Shown one piece after another: positions 42,957 to 51,868 of a stretch of 64,000 nucleotides of DNA. Below the pieces are notes generated by a model. It saw only the letters and a list, made by a program, of their open reading frames with translations. It searched no databases and had not been told where the DNA came from. The stretch comes from Ruicaihuangia caeni (lineage in GTDB: Bacteria > Actinomycetota > Actinomycetes > Actinomycetales > Microbacteriaceae): positions 62,001 to 126,000 of the forward strand of contig NZ_JASATX010000003.1 of assembly GCF_029952955.1 (NCBI RefSeq), in the 5' to 3' direction. The translations under genes were made by a program, and so were the position numbers. How positions within the stretch are numbered: the stretch's first letter is position 1; every line of letters begins with the position of its first letter.

Positions 42957-44261
42957 GTGTCTGCTGTGTCGTCTGCCGCTGCGTCGTTGCGAGCGGTGAC
43001 GACGGCGATCGACCTCGACCAGCCGCTGATCCCGCTCGCCGATCCGAGGCATCCGCTCGTATTCGTGCGGCGAGGCGAGGGCGTCGTGGGCTTCGGCGAA
43101 GCGCTGCGTCTCGAGTTCGCCGGCGCCGAGCGCATGCGCGAGGCGGCATCCGCGTGGAAGAGCCTCGTCGAGCGCGCGTCTGTGACGGACCCCGTCGGTG
43201 TTGCGGGGTCAGGCCTCATCGCCTTCGGCACCTTCGCGTTCAGTGCGCAATCGTCGGCGACCAGCACCCTGATCGTTCCGCGGTTGGTGGTCGGCCGCCG
43301 AGGCGACGCCGCCTGGCTGACTCGCATCGACATCGCCGACATGCGCCTCGACGGCGGCACGGCATCCGCCGCACAACCCATCGACGACCTCGCGGATGCA
43401 GAAGCGGTGAACCGCGCGCTGAGCCCGGCGCCGTGGGGTCACCCCGTGAAGCTGGCACTCGATGCCGGCACACCGACGGCGTCCGGCTACCTCGCCGCGG
43501 TCACGGAGGCTGTGCAGCGGATTCACGACGGCGCGCTCAGCAAGGTCGTGCTGGCGAGAACCCTCACGGGCGAATTGCCGGCGGATGCCGATCTTCGGCG
43601 TGTGATCGCCGCGCTCGCGCTCGGCTACCCCGACTGCCACACCTACGCCGTGGACGGCCTGATCGGGTCGAGCCCCGAGACGCTCGTCCGCGTCGAGCAG
43701 GGCACGGTGTCGGCCCGGGTGCTGGCGGGCAGCGCGGCGCGGGGTGTCGATCAACGCAGCGACGAGGCGGCAGCGGCAGCGCTCGCCACCAGCACGAAGG
43801 ACCTCGACGAACACCGATTCGCGGTGCAGAGCGTGCTGGCGGCGCTCGATCCCTTCGCTCGTGCGCTCTCGAGCGACGAAGTGCCGTTCACGCTGAAGCT
43901 CCCGAACCTGTGGCATCTCGCAACCGACGTGGAGGGCACGCTCAGCGCCGGCGCCTCGTCGCTCGACCTCATCGACGCTCTGCATCCCACCGCTGCGGTG
44001 GCCGGCACCCCGACAGACACTGCGATGAGGATGCTCGCCGAACTCGAAGGGTTCGATCGCGGCCGGTACGCCGGACCCGTCGGCTGGGTCGACGCCGACG
44101 GTGACGGAGAATGGGCCATCGCGCTTCGCGGGGCTCAGATCGACAGCGAAGGACGTGTCACCGCGTTCGCGGGAGCGGGCATCGTGGCCGAATCCGACCC
44201 GGAGGCGGAGCTCGCCGAGACGCGGATGAAGTTCAAGCCGGTCGTCGAAGCGTTCGACTGA
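42957..44261 (+). CDS. menF: Isochorismate synthase
   Basis: Converts chorismate to isochorismate. The 434-residue protein ends in a chorismate-binding domain: LSKVVLARTLTGELP, GSSPETLVRVEQG, AGSAARG, DVEGTLS, and LHPTAAVAGTP with the catalytic His and Thr-Pro. EWAIALRGAQI and AGAGIV close the site. GTG start; TAGGCT (42945-42950) six bases upstream, leaderless. It is divergent from menG with a 121-base gap. Confidence 0.92.
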   Translation: MSAVSSAAASLRAVTTAIDLDQPLIPLADPRHPLVFVRRGEGVVGFGEALRLEFAGAERMREAASAWKSLVERASVTDPVGVAGSGLIAFGTFAFSAQSSATSTLIVPRLVVGRRGDAAWLTRIDIADMRLDGGTASAAQPIDDLADAEAVNRALSPAPWGHPVKLALDAGTPTASGYLAAVTEAVQRIHDGALSKVVLARTLTGELPADADLRRVIAALALGYPDCHTYAVDGLIGSSPETLVRVEQGTVSARVLAGSAARGVDQRSDEAAAAALATSTKDLDEHRFAVQSVLAALDPFARALSSDEVPFTLKLPNLWHLATDVEGTLSAGASSLDLIDALHPTAAVAGTPTDTAMRMLAELEGFDRGRYAGPVGWVDADGDGEWAIALRGAQIDSEGRVTAFAGAGIVAESDPEAELAETRMKFKPVVEAFD

Positions 44262-44265
44262 GAGC

Positions 44266-45192
44266 TCAGGATGCCTCGAGTCGGCGTCGCTCCGACGCGA
44301 CATCGAACTCGGCCAGCGGCCACTGCAGTTGAAGACCGCGCAACGTCTCGAGCAGCAGCCCGTGCACGGCATAGGGCGCGAACCACTTGCGATCGGCGGG
44401 CACCACGTACCACGGAGCCGCCGCTGTATTGGTGCGATCGATCGCGAGCTCATACGCCCGCATGTAGTCGTTCCAGTACGCGCGCTCGTCGATGTCACCC
44501 GGGTCGAACTTCCAATGCTTGTCAGGGCGGTCGAGCCGCTCCCGCAATCGCTCCTTCTGCTCGGCCTTGCTGATGTGGAGCATCACCTTGATGAGCGAGA
44601 CACCGGCCTCCGTCAGCTCTTGCTCGAATTCCACGATCTGCTCGTAACGACGCTCGACCTCGTCGGGGCGGCTCAACCCCCGCACCCGCTGCACCAGCAC
44701 GTCTTCGTAGTGCGAACGGTCGAAAACTCCGATCATGCCGGCCGGCGGCAACGCGCGCCGCACCCTCCAGAGGAAGTCATGCTGCCGCTCTTCCTCGGTG
44801 GGCGCCTTGAAGGCGGTGATGCGGACGCCCTGCGGGTCGACGGCGCCGATCACATGCCGGAGGATGCCTCCCTTGCCGGCGGTGTCCATCGCCTGCAGCA
44901 CGAGCAGCACTCGTCTGGTGTCGCCTGTGCGACTGCCCGCGAAGAGCCGCTCCTGCAGATCTGAGAGCTCGTCGTCGGTCGCGCGCATGGCGGCGTCGGC
45001 GTCTTCGCGCTCGCCAGTGAAACCCGGTGTTGCGCGAGGGTCGATCGAGGCGAGGTCGAGGGGCAGCGGGGCGCGGAACAAGCCGCTGAAGGCGGATGTT
45101 GCTGGGTCGGCGGGGCCAGTGCTGGCGCCGGTGCCCGCGCCAGCGCGATCGTGTGGCAGGTGGTCGCCGCGGATACGGGCCGCATCGCTCAT
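44266..45192 (-). CDS. Polyphosphate kinase 2 family protein
   Basis: A 308-residue P-loop protein. LQAMDTAGKGGILRH is the PPK2 Walker A, FDRSHYEDVLVQRV the Walker B/lid region, and ERLDRPDKHWKFDPGDIDER a C-terminal signature of class I/III-type PPK2 enzymes (polyP:AMP or polyP:ADP phosphotransferase). The subclass cannot be set by eye. A Gly/Ala/Pro-rich tail covers residues 1-45. TACGCT (45199-45204) lies six bases before the ATG. Convergent with menF. Confidence 0.9.
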   Translation of the reverse strand: MSDAARIRGDHLPHDRAGAGTGASTGPADPATSAFSGLFRAPLPLDLASIDPRATPGFTGEREDADAAMRATDDELSDLQERLFAGSRTGDTRRVLLVLQAMDTAGKGGILRHVIGAVDPQGVRITAFKAPTEEERQHDFLWRVRRALPPAGMIGVFDRSHYEDVLVQRVRGLSRPDEVERRYEQIVEFEQELTEAGVSLIKVMLHISKAEQKERLRERLDRPDKHWKFDPGDIDERAYWNDYMRAYELAIDRTNTAAAPWYVVPADRKWFAPYAVHGLLLETLRGLQLQWPLAEFDVASERRRLEAS

Positions 45193-45252
45193 GCGCCGAG
45201 CGTAGCCCCGGCATCCGCCGCGGACTATCGCCTGATCACGATCGCGAGGCGA

Positions 45253-47169
45253 TCAGCGCTCGAGCGGCACCTCGATGATCGACAGACGCTCGGGAGCAGT
45301 GAGAGCCTGCTCGAGCTCGCCGTAGGTGCGGGCGGTCCTGTGCTGCCAGCCATAGGCGGCGGCGAGCGCAGCGAGGTCCACGCGCTGCGGCGTGTAGAGC
45401 ACGCGATCGAACGCGCTGCGATCCGCGGATGCCGCGACCTCCAGCCCGTCGAAGATGGTGCCGCCTCCGTCGTTGCCGACGATCAACTGGACCCGCGGGC
45501 GGCGCTCGCCCTCTCCGAAGAGCAGCGAACCGGCGTCGTGCAGCATCGCGAGGTCGCCGAGCAGCACGCGCGTGGTGCCGCGGCCGCCTGCCGCCTCGAC
45601 GGCGAGCGCGACGCCGATGCCGGTCGCGATCGTGCCGTCGATGCCCGCCAGCCCGCGGTTGGAATGGACGACGAGCTTCTTGCCCGGCACCACCTCGTCG
45701 GCGACGCGGATCAGCCGCGACGCCCCGAGCACCAGCCGGTCGTGCGGCCAGGTCGCGGCCCACACCAGCTCAGCGACCAGTCGCCGCGTCAGCGGCCTGC
45801 GCACGGCGGCCAGTTCGGCCCGCGCGAACCGAGCTCTGTCAAGACGGTCATACGAGCGGGAGGCATCGACATCCGGTGCCGCGACGGCCGAGTCAGCCGC
45901 ATCCGCCGCAGCCAGCTCGCGGCCCGCGTGCACCCACTCCGCCGTCCACCGCCGCAGTTGGCGCACGTCGGCCGCGAGCGCAGCGGCGTCGTCTTCGGAT
46001 GACGAATCGACCACCTCGACGGCGTCGACGAACGACGACACTCGCCGACCCGGGTTGTAGTCGTCAACGCCGGGGGAGCGGACGACGATCGTCTCGACGT
46101 CTTCCCGTGCGATGAGCGCGGGCACTTCGCGACTGAGGGTCGGATGCCCGAACACGATGACCCGGCGTACCGCGCCGCCGAACTCCGCGGATTGCAGCAG
46201 CCGACGGTATGCCAGCACCAGATTCCGCCCGAAGTGCGCGCCGCTGGCGATCTCAGCCACCAGCGGAGCGTGAAGGGCATGGGCGACAGCCTCGGCCACG
46301 GGACCCGCGCGGTGACCGGCGACGACGATGGTACCCAGCGCCGGAGCAATGGTGGCGATGGATGCGGCACCAGACGCGGCCGCGGCCTCCGTCGACCGGG
46401 CGTGGACGGAGACACCCGCATCGACGGGCGGCAAACCAAGATCGTCGAGCTCGATGGCATCCGCGTCGATCGCGCTCGAGAGCGGCTCGGTGAACGCGAG
46501 GTTGCCGTGCACGGGGCCACCGGCCGACGCGGCGACGAGCTCGCGCGCGAGCGCACCGGCGGCATCCGTTTCGCCCGGAGCGCCGACCGGCGCATCGAGG
46601 TTCCACGCGGCCACCACGGCGGTTCCGAAGATGCCGACCTGGTCGGTGGTCTGGTTGCTGCGGATGCCGCGCAGCTCGGCCGGCCGATCGGCGGTCAGCG
46701 CGATCAGCGGAACGCCCGCGTGGCGCGCCTCGAGCAGGGCGGGGTGAAGATTCGCGACCGCGGTGCCCGATGTGGTGATGACCGGCACGGGAGAGCGCGA
46801 CTCCATCGCGAGCCCGAGCGCGAGGAACCCGGCAGCACGCTCATCGATGCGCACGTGAAGACGCAGTGCCTCGCGTTGCTCGAGCGCTGCGGCTGCCAGT
46901 GCAAGCGCTTGGGATCGCGACCCGGGGCTGAGCACGACGTCACGCACCCCCAGACGCACGAACTCGCTCAGCAGTGAGACGGCGAAGCTCGAGGAGGGCG
47001 CCGACGAGGCATCCGCCCGTCGCGCGTCATCGATGCGACGTGATGTCAGGGCAGCAGCGGATCCTTCTGCACGCGAAGCGGATGCCGACCGCTCGCCGCT
47101 TGGCGCGTCCACCGCGGGCGACTCGGGCTCGTCGGCCTCGGGGTCGGCCGGTGCGGATGCTCCCGGCAT
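45253..47169 (-). CDS. menD: SEPHCHC synthase (MenD)
   Basis: Adds a succinyl-semialdehyde unit to isochorismate with thiamine diphosphate. VLSPGSRSQALALA, HVRIDERAAGFLALG, TTSGTAVANLHPA and DRPAELRGIRSNQTTDQ in the N-domain and GNDGGGTIFDGLE in the ThDP domain are MenD-specific. The 638-residue protein has about 65 extra N-terminal residues (Pro/Ala/Ser/Glu) ahead of FAVSLLSEFVRLGV, so a later start is possible, though no better start codon is obvious. Five bases separate it from the PLDc_N-like gene, so they share a transcript. Confidence 0.92.
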   Translation of the reverse strand: MPGASAPADPEADEPESPAVDAPSGERSASASRAEGSAAALTSRRIDDARRADASSAPSSSFAVSLLSEFVRLGVRDVVLSPGSRSQALALAAAALEQREALRLHVRIDERAAGFLALGLAMESRSPVPVITTSGTAVANLHPALLEARHAGVPLIALTADRPAELRGIRSNQTTDQVGIFGTAVVAAWNLDAPVGAPGETDAAGALARELVAASAGGPVHGNLAFTEPLSSAIDADAIELDDLGLPPVDAGVSVHARSTEAAAASGAASIATIAPALGTIVVAGHRAGPVAEAVAHALHAPLVAEIASGAHFGRNLVLAYRRLLQSAEFGGAVRRVIVFGHPTLSREVPALIAREDVETIVVRSPGVDDYNPGRRVSSFVDAVEVVDSSSEDDAAALAADVRQLRRWTAEWVHAGRELAAADAADSAVAAPDVDASRSYDRLDRARFARAELAAVRRPLTRRLVAELVWAATWPHDRLVLGASRLIRVADEVVPGKKLVVHSNRGLAGIDGTIATGIGVALAVEAAGGRGTTRVLLGDLAMLHDAGSLLFGEGERRPRVQLIVGNDGGGTIFDGLEVAASADRSAFDRVLYTPQRVDLAALAAAYGWQHRTARTYGELEQALTAPERLSIIEVPLER

Positions 47170-47173
47170 CCGG

Positions 47174-47506
47174 TCAGTCCTTCGACGAGTCGTCGTCGAG
47201 TTCGGCGAGTTCGCGCTCCAGCTGCCGAATGCGCTCTTCAGCGGCGAGATCCCGCTCGAGCCCGCCCAGGAATGCAGGGTCGTCGTCTGGCGCGATGAGC
47301 CCTGCTCCGCCGCCCCGCTGGCGCCGCGACTTGCCGAAGACCAGCCAGAGCGCGCCGCCGATCGCCGGCAGCAGCACGATGATGAAGACCCAGATCACCT
47401 TGTTCAAGGCGCGCACGCGAGCGCGGTCGGTGAGGATCAGGTCGATGAGCGCGTAAACGGTGAACGCGACGACGACCACGGCAAGCGCGAACAACAACCG
47501 GGCCAT
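47174..47506 (-). CDS. PLDc_N-domain small membrane protein
   Basis: A 110-residue protein with two membrane helices (about 3-22 and 35-55) and a charged coiled tail, ERDLAAEERIRQLERELAEL. The helix pair with VIWVFIIVLLPAIGGALWLVFGK is the phospholipase D N-terminal (PLDc_N) module, which also occurs alone. Function unknown. The ATG at 47506 is six bases after TACACT (47513-47518): leaderless. First gene before menD. Confidence 0.82.
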   Translation of the reverse strand: MARLLFALAVVVVAFTVYALIDLILTDRARVRALNKVIWVFIIVLLPAIGGALWLVFGKSRRQRGGGAGLIAPDDDPAFLGGLERDLAAEERIRQLERELAELDDDSSKD

Positions 47507-47695
47507 CCACTGAGTGTATGCCGAGACGCTGGGGGTGCGCTGGGGCGGTGGGGCGGTTGGGCGCCCGGGGGCACCCGGCCCAGGCGACGGGCACCGCATG
47601 GCTGCTCGGCGAAACCCGGCGCGAGATCGGCAGAGCCCGGTGGCAGGGCTCGAGCGCCGAGCCGGCGTCCAGCGTGCGATCTCTAGACTTGTCGC

Positions 47696-48136
47696 ATGCC
47701 TGATCCGGCCGATGCCACGCCTGCCGCCGAGCCCGCGACGAGCGGCGCGACCGCTCCTCGTTCATCCACCAGTCGTTGGGTGATCTACTCGGTGGTGCGC
47801 GTCGTCATGTTCGTGGGCGTCTTCGTGCTGCTCTGGGCCCTGGGCATGGATCTGTGGCTCGCCGGCATCGCGACCGCCATCATCACGCTCTGCATCAGCT
47901 ACATCTTCATCCCGCAACCCAAGCGCGCGCCGCGGGTCGAGAAGCCTGACGTCGACGCCGAGGTCGAAGACGCTGTCATCGCGGATGCCGCGCCTCTGAG
48001 CCCCGGCGACGACCCGCAGTTCGGAGGCCAACCGGCCGTCGAGCAACCCCCGGCTCCTGCATCGGGCAACGCATCAGACGCGACTCGAGAGAACGAGCCG
48101 ACCCCGTCAGAAGGCGATCGCAGCGGCGAGCGCTAG
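47696..48136 (+). CDS. DUF4229-type membrane protein
   Basis: A 146-residue protein with two helices (about 30-70), VIYSVVRVVMFVGVFVLLWALG and IATAIITLCISYIFIPQ, and a long acidic Pro-rich tail. This matches small actinobacterial proteins found beside menA. Function unknown. TAGACT (47684-47689) is six bases before the ATG. Its last 30 bases overlap the 3' end of menA on the other strand. Confidence 0.8.
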   Translation: MPDPADATPAAEPATSGATAPRSSTSRWVIYSVVRVVMFVGVFVLLWALGMDLWLAGIATAIITLCISYIFIPQPKRAPRVEKPDVDAEVEDAVIADAAPLSPGDDPQFGGQPAVEQPPAPASGNASDATRENEPTPSEGDRSGER

Positions 48137-49201
48137 TCCGTACAGCAGCGCGGCAAGGCTCGTCAGCTTCAGCGCGAGCAGCGCTTCGGCCGCTGTCTTG
48201 CCCCACACCCCGATGACCGCGGCCGGGATCGCCACCAGGAGCGCCAGGTAGACCAGCGGCGCCCACAGGTAGAACAGCGCGAAGAACACCAGCACGCCGA
48301 ACGGGGCGAGTACCAGCACCGCGAAGAGCGCTCGCGCGGGGCGATCGCCCATGCGTACGGCAAGGGTCTTCTTGCCGGCCTGCGAGTCGGGCACGCGGTC
48401 GCGCAGGTTGTTGATGAGCATCACCGCGGCGGTGAAGAGACCCATCGCGAGCCCGGCGAACCACGATTCGAGGTTCACGCTCCCCAACTGCACGAACGTG
48501 GTTCCGGCGGTCGCCACGGGGCCGAAGAAGAGGAACGACACCAGTTCGCCGAGTCCCGCATAGCCGTACGGCCGCTTGCCACCCGTATAGAACCAGGCGG
48601 CGAGCAGCGCGAGAGCACCGACCGCGAGCAGCCACCAGAGCTGGGTGAGCACCACGATGGCGAGTCCGCAGGCGGCTCCGAGGGCGAAGCACACCAGGGC
48701 GACGGTGAGCACGTGCTTGGGCGCGGCAGCGCCAGACCCGGTGAGCCTGCTCGGTCCAACACGGAATTGGTCGGTGCCCCGCACACCATCGGAGTAGTCG
48801 TTCGCGTAGTTCACGCCGATCTGCAGCAAGACCGCCACCCCGAGGCAGAGCAGCGCGATGGTGAGGTCGAAGCCGCCAGCCACATGGGCTGCGGCCGACC
48901 CGAGCGCGACCGGTGCGACCGAGAGCGAGAGGGTGCGGATGCGGGCGCCGGCGACCCAGTCGCGCCAGGTCGCTTTCGCCGGCTGCCGCTTCTGGGCTGC
49001 ACCCTTCGGCGCGGCGTTGCGTGCGGCGGGGTTGCCGCTGTTGCGGCCCTTGGTGCTCGAGTTCGACTTGGACTTCGCGCTCGGGCCGGCCGCGGTCGAG
49101 CCACCGGCCAGGCTCTTCTGCTGCGCCGCCCTCTCGTTCCGGGCGGCGTTCGCCCGGTTGAGCCGGTCGGGATCAATGCGCTGCGGTCTGGGTTTCGCCA
49201 C
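48107..49201 (-). CDS. menA: 1,4-dihydroxy-2-naphthoate polyprenyltransferase with a basic N-terminal tail
   Basis: Attaches the polyprenyl chain to DHNA in the membrane. NYANDYSDGVRGTD near 131-144 and NNLRDRVPDSQAGKKT near 275-290 are the MenA aspartate motifs. WRDWVAGARIRTLSLSVAPV at about 77 is where MenA normally begins; the preceding 76 residues are Ala/Ser/Lys/Arg-rich without hydrophobic segments. The GTG at 49201 has TAGGAT six bases upstream (49208-49213), so the tail does appear to be translated. Confidence 0.92.
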   Translation of the reverse strand: MAKPRPQRIDPDRLNRANAARNERAAQQKSLAGGSTAAGPSAKSKSNSSTKGRNSGNPAARNAAPKGAAQKRQPAKATWRDWVAGARIRTLSLSVAPVALGSAAAHVAGGFDLTIALLCLGVAVLLQIGVNYANDYSDGVRGTDQFRVGPSRLTGSGAAAPKHVLTVALVCFALGAACGLAIVVLTQLWWLLAVGALALLAAWFYTGGKRPYGYAGLGELVSFLFFGPVATAGTTFVQLGSVNLESWFAGLAMGLFTAAVMLINNLRDRVPDSQAGKKTLAVRMGDRPARALFAVLVLAPFGVLVFFALFYLWAPLVYLALLVAIPAAVIGVWGKTAAEALLALKLTSLAALLYGLALAAAIAF

Positions 49202-49224
49202 GCAGCGATCCTATGGCGAGGCGG

Positions 49225-50376
49225 TCACGACGACTCCCCCGCTGCGAGACGTTGCGCCTCGCGGCGGTCGGGTTTTCCGGAGGGGAGCAGCGGCATCCTC
49301 TCGACCACGACCAGTCGATGAGGCCTCCCTGCCGGCCCCTCCACTGCCTCGACGGCTGCGCGCACTTCGGCGAGCGATGACTCGCGTTCGGCGATGACCA
49401 CCGGCACCTCGCCCCATTCGGCGTGAGCGGCGCGCACGACGACCGCCGTTTCGAGCCCAGGGAGCGATCGCACCACTCGCTCCACCGCGCCGAGCGACAC
49501 CTTCAAGCCACCCGAGATGATCACGTCATCGAGGCGGCCGGTCACGCGCACGATGCCATCGACGACGTCGCCCGTGTCGCCCGTGCGGTACCAGCCGCCG
49601 ATGAAGCGGTCAGCGGTGAGCGCGGAGTCATCGAGGTAGCCCTCGGCGAGCGTCGGTCCGCTGATCCAGAGTTCCCCATCGACTGCACGCACGTCCACTC
49701 CGTCGAGGGGGCGGCCGTCGTAGATGCAGCCGCCGCTGGTCTCGCTGGCGCCGTAGGTGCGGACGAGACGGATGCCGAGGGCATGTGCCCGGTCGACAAG
49801 GCGCGCCGGGGTGGCCTGCCCGCCGACGAGCACCGCCTCGAACGCGGCGAGCGACTCGTGCGCCCGCTCGTCGTCGAGCAACCGGGCGAGTTGCACCGGC
49901 ACGAGCGAGACGTAGCGGCGCTCGTGCTCGAGGGCGGCTGCAGCAACCATGAAGCGATCGACGTCGAAGTGCGTGCCCTCCATTCGCACGGGCTCTGTGC
50001 CGGCGACGATCGATCGCGCCAGCACGTTGACCCCAGCGATGTAGTGCTCAGGCAGGCACAGGAGCCACTGACCCGGGCCGCCGATGCGCGCATCGGCCGC
50101 GGACGCCGACGCGAGCAGCGCTCGGGCGCTGAGCGCGACCCGCTTCGAATCGCCGGTCGAACCCGAGGTCTCGACGACGAGGGCGACCGGATCGTCGACC
50201 ATGGCGGGCACATCACTCGGAGGCGCGAGCGCTGCGTCGACGTGATCGATCGCAGCGCTGCCGCCGAGATCGATCGAGGCGCGCGGACGGGGCAGCACCG
50301 CTGGCCCACCCGCCAACGCCTCGCGCAGCGCCGGCAGCACGTTGCCGTCGGCGACGATCCGCAGCGGTCGCGACAT
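49225..50376 (-). CDS. menE: o-Succinylbenzoate-CoA ligase
   Basis: Activates OSB to its CoA thioester using ATP. A short 383-residue ANL enzyme: ETSGSTGDSKRVALS is the P-loop, TYGASETSGG the A5 motif, YRTGDTGDV and GRLDDVIISGG the hinge region, and PSGKPDRR the C-terminal catalytic Lys. Its ATG is 14 bases after the menB stop. Confidence 0.93.
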   Translation of the reverse strand: MSRPLRIVADGNVLPALREALAGGPAVLPRPRASIDLGGSAAIDHVDAALAPPSDVPAMVDDPVALVVETSGSTGDSKRVALSARALLASASAADARIGGPGQWLLCLPEHYIAGVNVLARSIVAGTEPVRMEGTHFDVDRFMVAAAALEHERRYVSLVPVQLARLLDDERAHESLAAFEAVLVGGQATPARLVDRAHALGIRLVRTYGASETSGGCIYDGRPLDGVDVRAVDGELWISGPTLAEGYLDDSALTADRFIGGWYRTGDTGDVVDGIVRVTGRLDDVIISGGLKVSLGAVERVVRSLPGLETAVVVRAAHAEWGEVPVVIAERESSLAEVRAAVEAVEGPAGRPHRLVVVERMPLLPSGKPDRREAQRLAAGESS

Positions 50377-50390
50377 GCGGGTGCCCTCGC

Positions 50391-51308
50391 TCAGTACTGC
50401 CAGGGGAAGGGCGACCAGTCAGGGTCGCGCTTCTCGAGGAACGCGTCGCGGCCCTCGACCGCCTCATCAGTTCCGTAGGCGAGCCGAGTGGCTTCGCCGG
50501 CGAACACCTGCTGGCCGACCAGCCCGTCATCGACGGCGTTGAACGCGAACTTCAGCATGCGCACCGCAGTGGGCGACTTCGTCAGGATCTTCTGCGCCCA
50601 GTGAAACGCGGTCGCTTCGAGCTCGGCGTGCGGCACCACCGCATTCACGGCGCCCATCTCATAGGCCCGTCTCGCCGAGTACTCCTCGGCGAGGAAGAAC
50701 ACCTCCCGGGCGAACTTCTGACCGATCTGGCGCGCGAAGTACGCGCTGCCGTAGCCGGCGTCGAACGAACCGACATCGGCATCCGTCTGCTTGAACCGGC
50801 CGTGCTCCTCCGACGCGATCGTCAGGTCGCATACGACGTGCAGCGAGTGACCGCCGCCGGCTGCCCACCCCGGCACAGCAGCGATGACCACCTTCGGCAT
50901 GAAGCGGATCAAGCGCTGCACCTCGAGGATGTGCAGGCGACCCACTGCTGCGCGATGCGCACCCTCGACGACGGCCGTCTCGGCATCCGAGTACTTGTAG
51001 CCGTCGCGTCCGCGGATGCGCTGGTCGCCACCCGAGCAGAATGCCCAGCCGCCGTCCTTCGGGCTCGGACCGTTGCCGGTAAGCAGCACCACGCCGATGC
51101 GCGGGTTCTGGCGGGCATCGTCGAGCGCGGCGTAGAGCTCGTCGACCGTGTGCGGGCGGAACGCGTTGCGCACCTCTGGGCGGTTGAACGCGATGCGGGC
51201 GACCCGGCCGTCGACGTCATGGTGGTACGTGATGTCGGTGAGCGCGTCGAAGCCCGGCGCATCGCGCCAGAGCTCGGGATCGAAGAGTTCAGAGACCGCC
51301 GGTGCCAT
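50391..51308 (-). CDS. menB: 1,4-dihydroxy-2-naphthoyl-CoA synthase
   Basis: Cyclises OSB-CoA. A 305-residue crotonase-fold protein with FNRPEVRNAFRPHTVDEL, FCSGGDQRIRG, VPGWAAGGGHSLHVVCD, TDADVGSFDAGYGS and EGRDAFLEKRDPDW, all characteristic of MenB. TAGGCT (51315-51320) is six bases before the ATG: leaderless. Co-transcribed with menE. Confidence 0.96.
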   Translation of the reverse strand: MAPAVSELFDPELWRDAPGFDALTDITYHHDVDGRVARIAFNRPEVRNAFRPHTVDELYAALDDARQNPRIGVVLLTGNGPSPKDGGWAFCSGGDQRIRGRDGYKYSDAETAVVEGAHRAAVGRLHILEVQRLIRFMPKVVIAAVPGWAAGGGHSLHVVCDLTIASEEHGRFKQTDADVGSFDAGYGSAYFARQIGQKFAREVFFLAEEYSARRAYEMGAVNAVVPHAELEATAFHWAQKILTKSPTAVRMLKFAFNAVDDGLVGQQVFAGEATRLAYGTDEAVEGRDAFLEKRDPDWSPFPWQY

Positions 51309-51347
51309 GCCGCAAGCCTAATCAGCCGCGGGCAGTGAGAGCCTCGG

Positions 51348-51824
51348 TCAGTACGGCGTGAGCGACGAGGCGCCAGACACGAGCGTGAAGAGCACGAACG
51401 GGTTGGCGGTGAGGCCGAGCACGATGCCGACCGCTCCCGCAACGCGAGACCAGCCCGCGATCACCGAGACCGTTCCGGTCACGGCGGCGAGCCCACTGAC
51501 TGCCACGGCAGTCCACAGCAGCGCGGTCGTGAGCAATGCTGCAGCGGGCGCGAGTTGCGCGTTCGCCGGAGCGATCGCGTAGATGGCGACGACCAAGCCC
51601 GCAGCGATCGCGCTCAGTAGGATCGCGGCCCAGCCGAGCCATTTGGGCTTCCGCGCCCGCCGGCGCGAACGATACGTCGTCCGCGGTTCTGGCTCTGCGT
51701 CCAGCTGCGGATACGCGCCATCGGGGGCCGGCTGGTGCGGGTACGAGGCCGTGGTGAACTCGTCGTCGGAACGCTCGGTCGCGTGAGGCGTGCGGCTGCT
51801 GCTGCCTGCGACATCGAAGCTCAT
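51348..51824 (-). CDS. Small membrane protein, three helices (unrecognised)
   Basis: A 158-residue protein: a polar N-terminus with basic RSRRRARKPK, then hydrophobic segments at about 62-84, 92-125 and 130-152. Resembles the generic DUF4190-type layout but I do not assign a family. TACGGT (51832-51837) lies seven bases before the ATG at 51824, so that start is preferred over one three codons upstream. Its promoter is back-to-back with that of menC. Confidence 0.7.
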   Translation of the reverse strand: MSFDVAGSSSRTPHATERSDDEFTTASYPHQPAPDGAYPQLDAEPEPRTTYRSRRRARKPKWLGWAAILLSAIAAGLVVAIYAIAPANAQLAPAAALLTTALLWTAVAVSGLAAVTGTVSVIAGWSRVAGAVGIVLGLTANPFVLFTLVSGASSLTPY

Positions 51825-51868
51825 GCAACTCACCGTACCGGCGGCGGCCGCCCTGTTAGGGTCGCAGC

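Noticed and set aside
48107-48136. Convergent overlap of DUF4229 and menA coding ends as a possible frameshift
   Set aside because: Both frames are intact with family-like ends; short convergent overlaps are ordinary (also 39196-39215).
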